64,000 nt of DNA, from the NCBI GenBank assembly GCA_963675135.1, contig OY776125.1, positions 48,762,513-48,826,512 on the forward strand, read 5' to 3'. Shown in pieces: positions 1 through 11,407 of this stretch (positions are counted from its first letter, which is position 1; every line of letters begins with the position of its first letter). The notes beneath the pieces are model-generated. The model had not been told where the DNA came from, did not search any database, and saw only the letters and a program-made list of their open reading frames with translations. The DNA comes from Galeopsis tetrahit. Taxonomy: Eukaryota; Streptophyta; Magnoliopsida; Lamiales; Lamiaceae. The position numbers were made by a program, and so were the translations under genes.

Positions 1-1288
1 AATTTCTTCCCAATCGGTGAACAGAGGTCAAATTTTGCAGGTTGAAGCGACCAGCGACGAGGACTGGAGGACGCCGATCACCAAGTACATCAAGACCGGC
101 GAGCTCCCGGCAGACAAAGTGAAAGCAACCAGATTGCAACTCAGGTCTGCAAGGTACACAATTGTGGGCGACCAGCTGTACAAACGGGGTTTTTCAATGC
201 CTTTATTGAAATGCCTCGGAGAAGACGAAGCGAAGATCGTCATGCATGAAATCCACGAGGGAGCATGTGGAAATCATACAGGGGGGCAAGCGCTCGCTTT
301 AAAAATCATAAGGCAAGGCTATTTTTGGCTAACACTGAAGAAAGATGCAATCCATTACGCGCAGACGTGCAAGAGATGTCAAGCCTTCGCTCCCGCCATT
401 CACTCACCACCAGACGAGCTCATCTCGGTGTATAGTTCGTGGCCTTTCGCGAAGTGGGGGATCGACATCATCGGACCTTTCCCACCAGCTGCTGGGGGAG
501 TAACTTTCGTAGTCGTAGCAGTCGATTACTTCACCAAATGGACAGAGGCAAAGGCGTTAAAGACCATCACAACGGCCCAGATGACAAGCTTCATTTGGAA
601 AAACATAATTTGTAGGTTCGGCCTACCACGAGCAATAGTGACCGACAACGGACGTCAATTCACAAGTCAAGACATGCTAAATTTCTGCTCATAGTGGAAC
701 ATCAAGAAAAAAAATTCAACACCCTATCATCCACAATCAAATGGTCAAGTAGAGGCGATCAACAAAATCATCAAGCACACCTTGAAAGCTAAGCTGGATG
801 GATTGAAGGGCAAGTGGGCGGACGAGCTGCACATGGTTCTGTGGGCATATCGGACGACCACGAGGAATTCTACTGGTGAAACTCCGTTCGCACTCGCGTT
901 CGGAACCGAAGCTGTCATACCAGTAGAGGGGCAAGTCCCAAATTTTCGAGTGGCAAATTATGACGAGCAGTTGAATAACGATGCACAGCTCTCCGACTTG
1001 GACTTCCTAGAAGAGCGAAGGCTAACAGCGGACGAGAAGAATGTGGTCTACAAGCAAAGGTCAGAACGCTACTACAACACCAAAGTACGTGCTCGCCAGT
1101 TCACTATCGGCCAGCTCGTACTTCGGAGGGCGACGGAGCAGTCCATCGGCATACTTGGCCCGACTTGGGAGGGTCCGTACCGAATAATGCGCACACTCCT
1201 GAACGGATCATACGAGCTAGAAGATCTGGAGGGCAAGCCGAGCAAGTACCCATTGAACGCGGTCAAACTAAAGAAGTATTACCAGTAA
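1..1288 (+). pseudogene. Ty3/gypsy pol C-terminus (integrase), interrupted
   Basis: The reading frame is open from the window edge, so the protein starts upstream. An HHCC zinc-binding module is visible (HEIHEG, GNHTGG, then CKRCQAF). It is followed by the catalytic core with GIDIIGPFP (first Asp), TDNGRQF (second Asp) and HPQSNGQVE (Glu). The C-terminal part has the LVLRR and WEGPYRI motifs typical of Ty3/gypsy integrase ends. An in-frame TAG at 692-694 splits the core between the second Asp and the Glu, and the same frame continues to the stop at 1288. In a live element this would join retrotransposon cDNA to host DNA. With the stop it is probably inactive. Confidence 0.9.
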
Positions 1289-1519
1289 GTTTTTAATTCT
1301 TTCATATTTGTATAGTTTGTATCTAATCATCATTTCAATACAAGTAAAGTTTTAAATTTCCATCAAGTGTTAGATAAGTTTGAAATTTTAGACAAGGCTC
1401 TGCGTAGCCATCTAGGAAACAAAAGACGAGCACTCTTGTTTAAAGATGCTCGCAAGGTAGTGGCGAAGACGATCACTACCTATCAAACAAAGAGTTCAAC
1501 CGACGAATGGTTAACTCTA

Positions 1520-1768
1520 AAAGACGAGCACTCTTTCTTAGAGTCTCGCAAAAGGAAAGACGAGCACTCTTTCTTAGAGTCTCGCAAAAGGAAAGACGAG
1601 CACTCTTTCTTAGAGTCTCGCAAAAGGAAAGACGAGCACTCTTTCTTAGAATCTCGCAAAAGGAAAGACGAGCACTCTTTCTTAGAGTCTCGCAAAGGAA
1701 AGACGAACACTCTTTCTTAGAGGCTCGCAAAGGAAAGACGAGCACTCTTTTTTAAAGATGCTCGCAAG
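1520..1768. repeat. 36-bp minisatellite in retrotransposon spacer
   Basis: About six to seven head-to-tail copies of a 36-bp unit begin at 1520, 1556, 1592, 1628 and 1664; the last units are 35 bp. The core reads GACGAGCACTCTTTCTTAGA followed by a TCTCGCAAAAGG-type end. Because 36 is a multiple of three, several frames on both strands stay open through the array; on the plus strand it encodes the 12-residue repeat KDEHSFLESRKR. A related single unit lies just upstream at about 1424-1457. The array sits between the pol stop and the antisense gene, so a protein-coding role is doubtful. Confidence 0.9.
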
Positions 1769-1975
1769 ATAACAACGTCAAACGCAAACCAATGAAAGAA
1801 AAACAAGAAGTATTTATTAAAAGTACTTGCAAAAAATTATCATAACACAAATTGAAATCAAACTACATATAAGCAAAAGTTCCATTCATTGAAAAGCCTT
1901 AAAAGGCTGAAATTACAAAAAAGGCCTTAATGGCCGAGCAGTTCTAAACAAAAAAAAAAAAAAAAAAGAGAGAAA

Positions 1976-4841
1976 CTAAGTCTCTGCAGCAGTCCCCTCG
2001 CCAGCAGCATCCTGCTCGCTGGCAATTTCCCCCTCGGTAGCAGCATCCTGCTCGCCGGCAACCTCCCCCTCGGCGGCAGCTTCCTGCTCGTTTTGCCGAG
2101 CTGGGCGTTCTTTCGGAGGATCCGTAAAAAAAACCGGAACACCCAAAAGCCTAGGGAACTGAAGTCCCAGTTGCATTAGAGGGAGCAAGGGGAGTTCTGA
2201 TTCCGGTTTAGGGTTTTCCTTCATAAGAAGGTCGTCCAAAAGCCCGCCGAGCGGGGTCACGTCCACCTCAGGATGAGCTTCCAGTAGTCTGTGAATAAGC
2301 CCGTGAGCAGTGAGTGCCACAGTTATAATGGCCACACTCCCAGCGAGATCAGTGATATCGTCTCGCTCATCCGTCATGTCGAGCAGCTGCTGCCGAAGAG
2401 TGGCCAACTCTTCCTCATCATCTGTAGTTTTGTTTGCAAGAGTTCTTACCTCGTCCTCGGCAGTCTTGAGGCGAGCACGGAGACGTTCGATCTCTTGGAG
2501 ATCTTCTTGATCCTTCTTTCGAACAGTCTCAAGTTGGGCCTCAGAATCGGCCAACTTTGCCTCAACATCGGCCAATTTGGTCTCGAGGTCGACCACCTTC
2601 TCCTCAGAGGCGAGCAGCCGCCCTTCAACAACAGTTTTAGCCTTGGCCATTTGAGCAAGCTTCGCAGCCCTGTCCTCGCTGATCTTGCGACCATCAGCGA
2701 TCTGGCAGGCGAGCTTCTTTATGGTATAAGAGGTTCGGCTCAAATCAATGGCGACCAGGCGCGCATTCTCCATGGCGTTGTGATTGTTGACCTCATCGAC
2801 CAGAGTGGTCGTCAACGATCGAGGCAGGTGCTTCACCGCCCTCAGAGCGATCGGATTCAGAGACTCTCTATCGGCCGGATCCCGCGATCGGTAGAAGCCG
2901 AGAAGGTTCTCGTTGAAGGGTTGGGCGATCGGATAGTCGGCAACCCTATTAGAGAAGAAAAAAAAAATTAGAAAAAAGGTACTTGAAAATTTTCTAGTCT
3001 CTCTTTGATAAGTAAGCTTACTTGGCAACCCTTGCGGCTTCCCAGCCGAGAAGTGTGTTATCTCCCGGAGCCCTCTCCCCGGCCGACGAGCTCGTTGCGG
3101 TCTCTCGCGACCGAGTGCTTCGGGGAGGAGGGGATACGACCTGTATGGGGGGAGGCGAGTCACCCCTCGGCGGAGGAGATCTCCTCGACGAGATCCTCCT
3201 TCCGCCAATTGGCGCGGCCCTCTGCTCGGCAGCAGGTGGGCGAGAAGAACCCCCTCGGGTTGGTTTAGCAACCTTTTTGGGTGGAGCCCCCGAGCTCTCC
3301 GCTCCTTTCCTTTTCTTGCCAGCGCCATCAACGATCTTGCGCTCGCGGAGCATTCTCGCTTGTTAAAGCATCCTGTTCGATTTTATGCGATCGACTTCAA
3401 CGGTGGGAGGAAGATAAGTAACAATCCTCTGGGGAACCACTACTAAAGAGAAGAACGAGAAGTTAGTGTCTACAGAGTAATATAAAAAATAAAAAAAAAC
3501 TTAGAAATATTTTGATACCTGGAGGGAACTCTCGAGTGAAATGATGAGGAGGTACTCTAGGACCTGCTCGCTCACGCATACACTCCCTGTTCAGAAATCG
3601 GCAGGACCTCTCCAGGTAGCGACGATTGAGAACGCAGCAAACGTGGTATTGGAAGAGAGGAGTGAGACGGTGATCGGCAGTCTTCTTGCGAGCAGTTTCA
3701 CCTACAAAAGCGAGGAGTTATTCAGTATAGACAAGAACGAGCAGAAATAAAAAGACTTACCGCGAATTCGCTGATATTCAGTCTCGATGGGAATGCGATC
3801 AGAGGATCCATCCGGCCTCACTGGACTTTTCCAGTCCCCGGCTACCCACCACCAGTTCGTCTTCCAATCTCTAATCTTGTTGGGAACCCCTTCAACCAAC
3901 TTAAAATTATCACGGCCTCTTACATAATAATATCCATGGCCTACTTTCTCTCCGGTCTCGGCCGCCTGAAGGAGATAGTTAATCTCCTTCGGGCTAAGCC
4001 ATGTGTTCCGACATCCATTCTCGGCCGCCACCAGGCCGAACAGTGTAAGAATGCCGATCAGGTTCGACCAACCGTTCGGTAGAATTTGAGAAGGGGCTAC
4101 CTTTAAAAAAACTAAGAAGTTTGAGATGCTGGGGTGCAGGGGGAACCTCAGCCCTGCCTCCATCATGTCGATGTTGACGGCGACCATGCCTTCTGGCGGC
4201 TGGTCGGCCCTCTCATCCGGGCGAGGGACAAAAAAGCACACATCGGCCGGCAACTGATACTTCCTCCGGGAATTCTCTAGCTGGGCCGAGGAGACTTTGC
4301 TCGCATACTTGCTCGCCTCATATATTGATTGGAATGCTTCTCGATGCGGGCGAGGAATCTCTCGACGAACGTATTCGCTGAAATACTTATAGTAGGCCTC
4401 CCTCGAGACCTCATCGCCACCCAAATCTTCCCTACCACTCAAAATGTCCTTTATGCTCTCCGCATATTGAACAACCTCCTCAAAGTCCTCGCGGAGACTC
4501 CTCGTCAAGGTCTCCTCAACTTGGACAGTTTCTATCTGTTCGCCCACCCCTCGATCCAAACCCTGATCGCGTAAATCAGAGTCAGTCTCACTGCCACTCT
4601 CCTCGGCATCACCCTCCTCGGCATCATTGCCGGCATCGTCCCTATCGGAGTCATCGAGCTCATCGACGTCGACAACCACTGCCTTTCCAAGGTTGCGGAC
4701 GTTAACATTTATAGGATCAGGGGAGTGGATCCTAGAGTCCGAAGAGGATGCCCTCTCCATTAAGGCTAAGGCTAGTCGATCAGCCTCGCCGGAATTTGCG
4801 GCACCACCATCCCACGGCGGCAAACCACCACTAACATCCAT
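1976..4841 (-). pseudogene. Spliced antisense accessory ORF of Tat element (PF04195-like, coiled coil)
   Basis: Four exons on the minus strand fit: 4841-3761, 3701-3519, 3442-3022 and 2945-1976. Every junction has GT/AG and keeps the reading frame; the acceptors are pyrimidine-rich. Exon 1 has an acidic N-terminus followed by a module with RFPLHPSISNFL and LPNGWSNLIGIL. This is the signature I associate with the putative gypsy-type transposon family. The last exon encodes a long coiled coil (repeated LETKLADVEAKLADSEAQL-like heptads) and an acidic, Glu/Ala-rich tail. A TAA at 3363-3365 lies in frame in exon 3, so this copy is broken there. A canonical TATA box lies about 185 bp upstream of the ATG. 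The function of these proteins is unknown. The exon model is inferred from sequence only. Confidence 0.7.
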
Positions 4842-5024
4842 TTTTTCTTAAGAAATGGGGGAAAAAGGGGTTTTTAAGAAGAAAATATGTTTGTTTTTAC
4901 CTTTTTGCCGATCGAAAACCACCCAAAAGTCGCCGGAAAAGCTTGAAGAAGTTGCTTGGAAGGAGGCTCAAGAAATTCAAAAAATTTGCAGAAGAGAAAA
5001 GTGTGTTTATGAAGAGGAAGGCCC

Positions 5025-5032
5025 TATTTATA
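5025..5032 (-). promoter_or_regulatory. TATA box for the antisense accessory gene
   Basis: On the minus strand the sequence reads TATAAATA within GCCTATAAATAGGGC. It lies about 185 nt upstream of the accessory ORF start at 4841, which would give a 5' leader of roughly 150 nt. It is outside the LTR, so the antisense gene would have its own promoter rather than using LTR transcription. Confidence 0.55.
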
Positions 5033-5399
5033 GGCAAAAGTCGATCAGGGACTAAAGTGCAAAAAACGGGGTCATTTCCGCAATTTTCCCAAAGTTTTGG
5101 GGTCATTCCCGAAATCGAGGTCGGAAAGTGACCCCACGCGCGACCTTTGAGGTCGACACGCGCCCCACGCGCTCAAATTTGAATTTTTGGGCGCCAATCA
5201 CGCTTCTGACACAAGTCACATCATACGTCATCAAAGTGCTTCGGAAAGCGTGCTCGGCGTAGGAAACGAGGCGACCGCCTCCTTTTTACGTCATCAAGAT
5301 TTCAAAGAAGATTTGCTTGTCGAGGACAGATCTGAGAAGACGAGTACACTGCTCGCTTTACCATTCTACGAATACGAAGTAAGGCGACCAGGGGGCAAA

Positions 5400-6121
5400 T
5401 GTTATACCTAGTCAAAGAGGTCAATCTTTGACAAGTCAATCCTAGTCACCAGCTTACGTGGCGAGGACCAGTCAACAAAGTCGTGCGACGACTAGTCAAC
5501 AAGACCAAGAAAATGTAATAGATTTAATGTATTTAATATATTTAAGTGCTCGTCCAAAGATGTTGGCGAGCACGTGTCTTAGTTAGCTGCTCGCCCAAAT
5601 GGGTGGCGAGCACTTTCCTATTCTTAGCAAGAGAAGTTAAGTGTTGAAGACTTGGGAGACAGCATGGAGCGTGGCGACCACACTCCTCGAAGGTCCTCCG
5701 GCGACCACCATGGCCCAGCTCCTCGGCATCTCGGCGAGGACGAGCACCTAAGGCGGTTTAGCATTAAATGCGCCATCAAATCACCTTTTCGGGCAGAAGT
5801 TAGGTCCAACGAGGGCGTGCCACGTGTAAAGGGCGGGCAGCCCCCAGAAACCACTATATAATGCCTAAAAGGGGCTCATTTGTAGACAAGTTACATTTTT
5901 CACACAATCACCCCAACCTAAAGCAATAAACACTCCCAAGCTCAAAGCTTTAGCTTCTCCAAGAAGCTACTTTTGGTGTTCTTCATTGTTCTTCATAAGA
6001 TCATCACAAATCATCATAAATACTCCCTAAAACGCGTAATAACCCCCGTTTAATCATATATGTTTATATCGTACTAAACACAGTCCACATCCGAGTCAAC
6101 CCGTTTATAGTGCATACAACA
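5400..6121 (+). repeat. 3' LTR of the Tat element
   Basis: It starts with TGTTATACC directly after a purine-rich tract (CCAGGGGGCAAA, 5388-5399) and ends with ATACAACA, giving TGTT/AACA inverted termini and a length of 722 bp. A TATA box (TATATAA, 5855-5861) and an AATAAA signal (5925-5930) fit the U3/R layout. The next five bases, CTAGT (6122-6126), would be the target-site duplication, but the other copy is outside the window. Confidence 0.75.
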
Positions 6122-7365
6122 CTAGTATCGAACAAATTCGCATTGCATGTCAACCGTATGTTGGTGGAAATTTTTTTCATATTAGATGCATGTGTCATAT
6201 TTTAAATTTATGTGTTCAAGATGGTTTAAATGTTTTGAGAATTTACATTTCTCCTATTAAAGATGCTATTACTTATTTGACGAGGCGTAGTAGTTTGATG
6301 AAAAAATGGAAACATTTTTGTAGAAGTAGGAATGTGCATCCAAAAAAATTTTCTCTTGATGTGTCAACAAGGTGGAATTATACTTATAAGTTGTTAAAAG
6401 AGTCGATTGATTATAAAGAGACTTTATGTGATTTTTTTGAAGAAGAAAAATGTGGTTTTGGTTTACTTCCTGAAGATTGGAATCATTGCATAAACATAAT
6501 TAAGGTTTTGGAAACTTTTAATAATGCTACTTTTGCTATGTCTAAAGTTTACGAACCTACTTCTCATTTGGCACTTGAACATTGTCTAAAAATTGTCAAC
6601 GTTTTAGCACGTTACAAAAACGATCCAATATTAAATCTTGCTATTGCTCCTATGTTGGAAAAATGGAAAAAATATTTTGATATAATTCCCCCTATATTTT
6701 TAGTTGCTAAAGTTTTTGATCCTAGATATAAGTTAGATGGTGTTAAAGCTATGTTAGCCTTGTATTATAAAAAATTATATCCTATTGCCGAATTTCCGAA
6801 TGATCAAACGAACACCGATCATTTCATATTTGAAGTTCAACAACTTATATTATCATTAATTAAGGAGTATATGGATACACATGGTTTATCCAACCCTAGT
6901 CATAGTTCTTCTTCTAGTTCTAGTGCTAGTTTTAACGTACAAAATAATGATGATGACATGGATGATGATGATGTTGATAGCTTTCTTTTTCAACGTAATT
7001 GTAAAAAATCAAAATTTACTTATACTCAAGAATATGAAAGCTATGAAGCGAATACATCCATGGAAAATATGGAAGGAGACTTTGATATACTAAGGTGTTG
7101 GTCGACGGTGACTCAAGTATTTCCGGCAATGTCAATGCTTGCAAGAGAAATTTTAGCGGCTCCCGCCTCAACCGTTGCCGTTGAGCAAGCATTTAGTGTA
7201 GGAGGTTATACTTTGGATGCAACAAGATCCAATATGACCGTTGAAAACGTAGAGAACCAATGTTTACTTGATGATTGGATAAGAGCCGAAAAAAGAGCTC
7301 AATCGTTAGAAGAAGATAATGAAGAAGACGAGGAATGGACCTTTACGGGCGGAAGTGAAGAATGA
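6122..7365 (+). pseudogene. hAT transposase, C-terminal half
   Basis: The frame is open from the LTR boundary. It includes the conserved FFHIRCMCHILNL segment of the hAT RNase-H-like core. Next come STRWNYTYKLL, then FLVAKVFDPRYKL, a region typical of plant RICESLEEPER-like proteins. The C-terminal dimerisation domain is visible as PASTVAVEQAFSVGGYTLD near residues 315-345 of the visible part, ending in an acidic tail. The original N-terminal BED zinc finger and first catalytic region are missing from this side because the Tat element is inserted in the gene. No internal stop occurs in the surviving part, so the break is fairly recent relative to other elements here. Hand translation only. 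Confidence 0.85.
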
Positions 7366-7970
7366 AGAACCTCCTTCAAGTTCAACAACAACGAGGTAAG
7401 TTGAGGTAAGAGAACTACGTGGACTTTGATTCCAATTTCCGTTGAATTTGGATACGTAGGCAACTTAATTTAAAAATTTTGAACTTAGAATTTCTAAGTT
7501 TAATTTTTTAAATTAAGCTCAAGTCCAATTTCTTTTAACCCCTCCCCAAAATTCGAAATTGATTGTAAGTTGTAATTCTAAAGTTTTTAATTTATATAAG
7601 TTTGATTTAGTTTTTTAAGTAATTTTTTTTTAACTTGTAACTTGTAAATTTGTAATTGTAAGTTGTAACTTGTAAGTTTTCTAATGTAAATTATAATTAA
7701 TTTATTTTTTTTTAAAAATAGGCCTAAGTTACATTAAATTTATTCTCTTAATATTTAATAAGTTATATATAAGTTAAAGTTATAAGAATATAAGTTATCG
7801 ACTTAAAGTTATAATATAATAATTTATAAAAAAAACGATAAACAAAAGTTAAAACGAGTATAATTTTAATTTTAAGTTGTACAAATAATTTTAACTTAAA
7901 ACGATCGAAAAAAGAGGTGAAAACGATCGAAAAAAGAGGCGAAAACGAGCTTAAAAAAAATAAATAAATA
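7366..7970. other. hAT 3' noncoding region
   Basis: AT-rich DNA with runs of TAAGTTGTAA-like repeats and no coding potential. The segment 7490-7605 recurs at 9589-9708 in the deleted derivative, so it belongs to the transposon and not to host flank. Confidence 0.7.
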
Positions 7971-8104
7971 AAACCTAACCGCCGAACCGCCGGTTTGAAA
8001 ACCGTAACCGTAACCGGCGGTTCGCGGTTCGGTTACGGTTGCCGAAAACCGTAACCGCCGGTTTCTAACCGAAACCGGCGGTTTTGAACCGTTGCGCGTG
8101 TCTA
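7971..8104. repeat. GC-rich palindromic subterminal repeats of hAT
   Basis: Alternating AACCGCCGGTTT and AACCGTAACCGGCGGTT motifs in both orientations form nested short palindromes before the TGTCTA end. The same motif cluster occurs at 9757-9929. Such subterminal arrays are where hAT transposases usually bind. Confidence 0.75.
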
Positions 8105-9588
8105 GTTAAGAGCAACCTGTATTTTTTTTAAATATAGAGGTTTAAGTTACTATTAAATTTTGGTTGTGTACTTATGCACATATGTCTATAGAACTATGTC
8201 TACTTTTGATTTAGATTGTGTTCTGTTTTCTTCAATAGTGTCTAAAGTTAATAGAGTGGTCTTTGATATTCTGCATTTTTTCACCCCCTTTAATTAGGTA
8301 GAAAAAGAAAAGTTGAATGATTTGTCATGTATTCTTTTATTGTACTGAATTATTTGGTTTTTGGACTTAGTGGTTTAAGAAAAATTGTTAAGATTGTGTG
8401 CAGGTTATATGTTTGGACTTTATTGGTGATGAATAAGGTTAACCTCTTTTTTTTTATCACTTAATTATGTTATGGTTTGTATCCATCATAAATAGTTTTT
8501 ACACAATTGTATCTTATGTATATTGCTTATGGAAGATAAATAGGTCTTTGTTATATGGTTTGATATGAGCAAGATGCTTTGATAACTAAATGATTTATTC
8601 TGTAAATATCTTAGATAGATGAGAAATTCTACATCTTATTGTTTATTGTAAATCCTTCGAGTCAATGGTTGTGGCTTTGAATTTAGATGTTATAGTTATC
8701 TAGCATTGTTTCTTCCTATCAATGTTTTTCCTATGTGAGATTGGATTAAGAAAGCACTATGTATAATTTGTAGTAGTATGCTTCCATGTGTTAATTATTT
8801 GTAGTAGTAGTACAGATATCATTGTTTGCTGGATATTATTTGTAGTATTATGCTTCTATGTGTTAATTATTTTAGGTGCTTCAATAGCAAAGTTAAAAAA
8901 CTCGTGTATGTACCCAAGTTAAAATAGTCTTTTTATTGCTTTATCCATTTGAAATTATTGGTGTATTTTTGGCATGTAAAGATGGACATAAACACCATAC
9001 ACATTATTGTTTACAAATCTAAAATTGAATCTGAAAATAGTAGAAGTCATAACTGACATATTCTAATTTTCATTTCTTATTAAACACAGTAAGATCCTTG
9101 AGAGAATATTTAGAGTTGGTCTATGGGTCTCTAGTTACAGGTAGTTCAATGAATTCTTACTATTACTAAATGATTTGGTGAGGGGTGAAGTTTGGTCATG
9201 CAATTGTTTGTTTGTTACTTATTTTTCTGTGGAATTTGTCATTAACCCCCCATATTCTTGTGATTGTTTGGCTCCCTTAACTTAGCTAATTAATCAGATT
9301 CTCATATTGTTTACAAATCTGAAATTGCATTAATAACATGTTTACAAAATAGATTACCATATTGTTTACAAAAAGGTTCAATATGCATGTTTACAAAAAG
9401 CATTCCACATGCATGTTACAAAAAGCATTCTACAAAAACATTTAAAGTTGATAGTCTATGCTAGCCACCGTAGATTTGCAACGAAAATTTCCACATCATA
9501 TGAACAAACAATTTGATTCTCAGGTTGCCTTAAGTAGTCAATGCATTCTTTGAGTAGTAGCTCATCAACTTGTATGCACTCCGAAAGT
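8105..9588. other. AT-rich intergenic DNA
   Basis: I see no gene. The only structure is irregular repetition of ATTGTTTACAAATCT-like and ACAAAAAGCATTC-like words at about 9004-9020 and 9305-9440. Confidence 0.6.
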
Positions 9589-9929
9589 ATTTCTAAGTTT
9601 AATTTTTTAAATTAAGCTCAAGTCCAATTTCTTTTAACCCCTCCCCAAAATTCCAAATTGATTGTAAGTTGTAAGTTGTAATTCTAAAGTTTTTAATTTA
9701 TATAAGTTGGCCCAAACAAAAATATTAAGACAAGGCCCATTCTTATGGCCCACTAACCGGCGAACCGCCGGTTTCCGAACCGAACCGCCGGTTCAAAAAC
9801 CGTAACCGTAACCGGCGGTTCGCGGTTCGGTTACGGTTGCCGAAAACCGAAAACCGTAACCGCCGGTTTCTAACCGTAACCGCCGGTTTCTAACCGAAAC
9901 CGGCGGTTTTCAACCGCTGCCCATGTCTA
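9589..9929 (+). mobile_element. Internally deleted hAT derivative
   Basis: 9589-9708 matches 7490-7605, and 9757-9929 matches the palindromic subterminal end at 7971-8104 (expanded). The roughly 360 bp that separate these parts in the larger element are absent, replaced by a 48-bp segment that is an inverted copy of DNA at 10058-10105. The element ends in the same TGTCTA (9924-9929). No 5' terminus was found. Confidence 0.7.
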
Positions 9930-10105
9930 TGTGTGGGTAAAGTGTGTGTCTTGAGTGTGAGTGTGAAGTAAGATTCTTACCCTAATGTGAAGTGCCAAAA
10001 ATGTGCAGAAATTCTGAAGGTGACTATTTATAAGGTGCAAAATGCCCTAGAGTTTCCTTAGTGGGCCATAAGAATGGGCCTTGTCTTAATATTTTTGTTT
10101 GGGCC
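9709..10105. repeat. Perfect 48-bp inverted repeat (9709-9756 / 10058-10105)
   Basis: The left arm begins GGCCCAAACAAAAATATTAA and ends ATGGCCCACTAA; the right arm is its exact reverse complement. The arms are about 300 bp apart. The left arm lies inside the hAT derivative, the right arm in flanking DNA. Confidence 0.95.
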
Positions 10106-10337
10106 CTTTCTTATATTATTTTAAGACCACTTCTTATATCAAATCAATCCTTAATGAATAACTTAACTAGTCTTATGCCATCCACTAATATTAATCTTAC
10201 TACCATTAGTAAATAAATAATATAATAGGTGAATAACATTTAATATTATGTAAATTTCACATAATTATGATAAATCACATAATTTCACATAAACAAATAT
10301 AAGGGCTCAATTCATGAGATTTTTGGATTCTTACATT
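9930..10337 (-). repeat. Possible LTR on the minus strand
   Basis: Read on the minus strand, it begins TGTAAGAATCC after GGGTTGGAAAA (a weak polypurine tract), has a TATAAATAG box near 10025-10033 and runs to the hAT derivative. No partner LTR, PBS or coding region was found, so this is tentative. Confidence 0.3.
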
Positions 10338-11407
10338 TTCCAACCCTTCTCGGTAATTTTTTCGACCATCAATTATAAACTTAGTAGGAGTTTATAAATA
10401 TTGCATTGAAAATGTTACTATTATTTCCTAAGTTTATATGAATGGTAATAAATAAATAGTTGAGTAAATATTTGACTTAATATTTGTAATTAATTTCATT
10501 CATTTATAATTGAAATAATATTTAATGAGGTTAAGTCAAATATACAATATTTATTTTGCTTAATTTTAAACATACTAAATCAAATATAGTATATTACAAT
10601 TGCATTCATAATTTTGTGATTTATTTTTTAATTAATTTAATATGTATGGAATAAATAAATAGTTAAAGTCAATGCACATAAGATCTTATTGCATGTACAT
10701 AATCTACTATTATTATGCATAAATTTCAATCAATAAAATCCGGAATAGTATGTAATAGTATGTATATATATATATATATGGTGATGAGAATTATCGAGTT
10801 GACGTTGAGATGTTATTTGTGTTTTAGTGTATGGTATTTCAATAAATTAAAATGTGCTTAATTACTACGGAGTATTATATTTGTTATTGATATCATATTA
10901 AATGTGGATATAATATAAGGTTTGTTCTTAATTTCAAACTTAAGTCAAATATGAACTATTGATATGAAATATAAATAAATATGCATGTAAGCAAATACTA
11001 TCACATACTTCTACAATTTAGTAACATTTCATGTGAAGTTGTCAAATTCAGTGTGTCAGTGAATGATTTTAGTCTGTAGATAGTTAATTTCTTCGAAATA
11101 GCATATTTTGTAAAGTTCTTTTTTAGATGCCAAATCTGTGTAGATCCAGTCGAATAGGTGATAGTGCCATATAGGGAGGGCACATCATATATTATTTTTT
11201 CCAGATATTCAACAAGTCAAATTTGTGTTTTAGTATTGTCAATAGTATACTGTTTATGGCATTCCTTCCCAATAATATCTTGGCATTGCTAGACTTTAGA
11301 TTCTTAGTAGTTGTGATTATCACTTACATATCTGTGTGTAGTTGTCATTTGTTTCACTATGCTGCAATAGACCAGTATCCTTACTTCTGTTTGGAATTGT
11401 CTTTCAG
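10338..11407. other. AT-rich noncoding DNA
   Basis: No gene recognised. It contains a short (TA)n tract at about 10764-10780. Short ORFs here have no recognisable motif. Confidence 0.55.

Larger units (their letters stand above)
1..6121 (+). mobile_element. Tat-lineage Ty3/gypsy retrotransposon, 3' part
   Basis: Only the downstream portion lies in the window: end of pol (integrase), a long spacer with a minisatellite, an antisense accessory gene, a polypurine tract (about 5388-5399) and a 3' LTR. An antisense ORF downstream of pol is a recognised trait of some Tat elements, and the minus-strand protein matches the 'putative gypsy type transposon' family (PF04195), which supports the lineage call. 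The LTR ends exactly where an open hAT transposase frame resumes, so this element is inserted into that hAT. The 5' LTR and the 5' copy of the target site lie outside the window. Confidence 0.85.
6122..8104 (+). mobile_element. hAT transposon, 3' half (RICESLEEPER/Ac-like)
   Basis: The transposase C-terminal half is followed by about 600 bp of AT-rich noncoding sequence and then a GC-rich palindromic subterminal region. The terminus reads GCGCGTGTCTA, reverse complement TAGACACGCGC, a hAT-style TAG-starting inverted repeat. A second copy at 9589-9929 ends in the same TGTCTA, which supports the boundary. The 5' half was separated by the gypsy insertion and lies outside the window. Confidence 0.75.

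Noticed and set aside
1520..1768. Regular 36-bp repeats resembling a CRISPR array
   Set aside because: The units are contiguous with no unique spacers, there are no cas genes, and the context is a plant retrotransposon.
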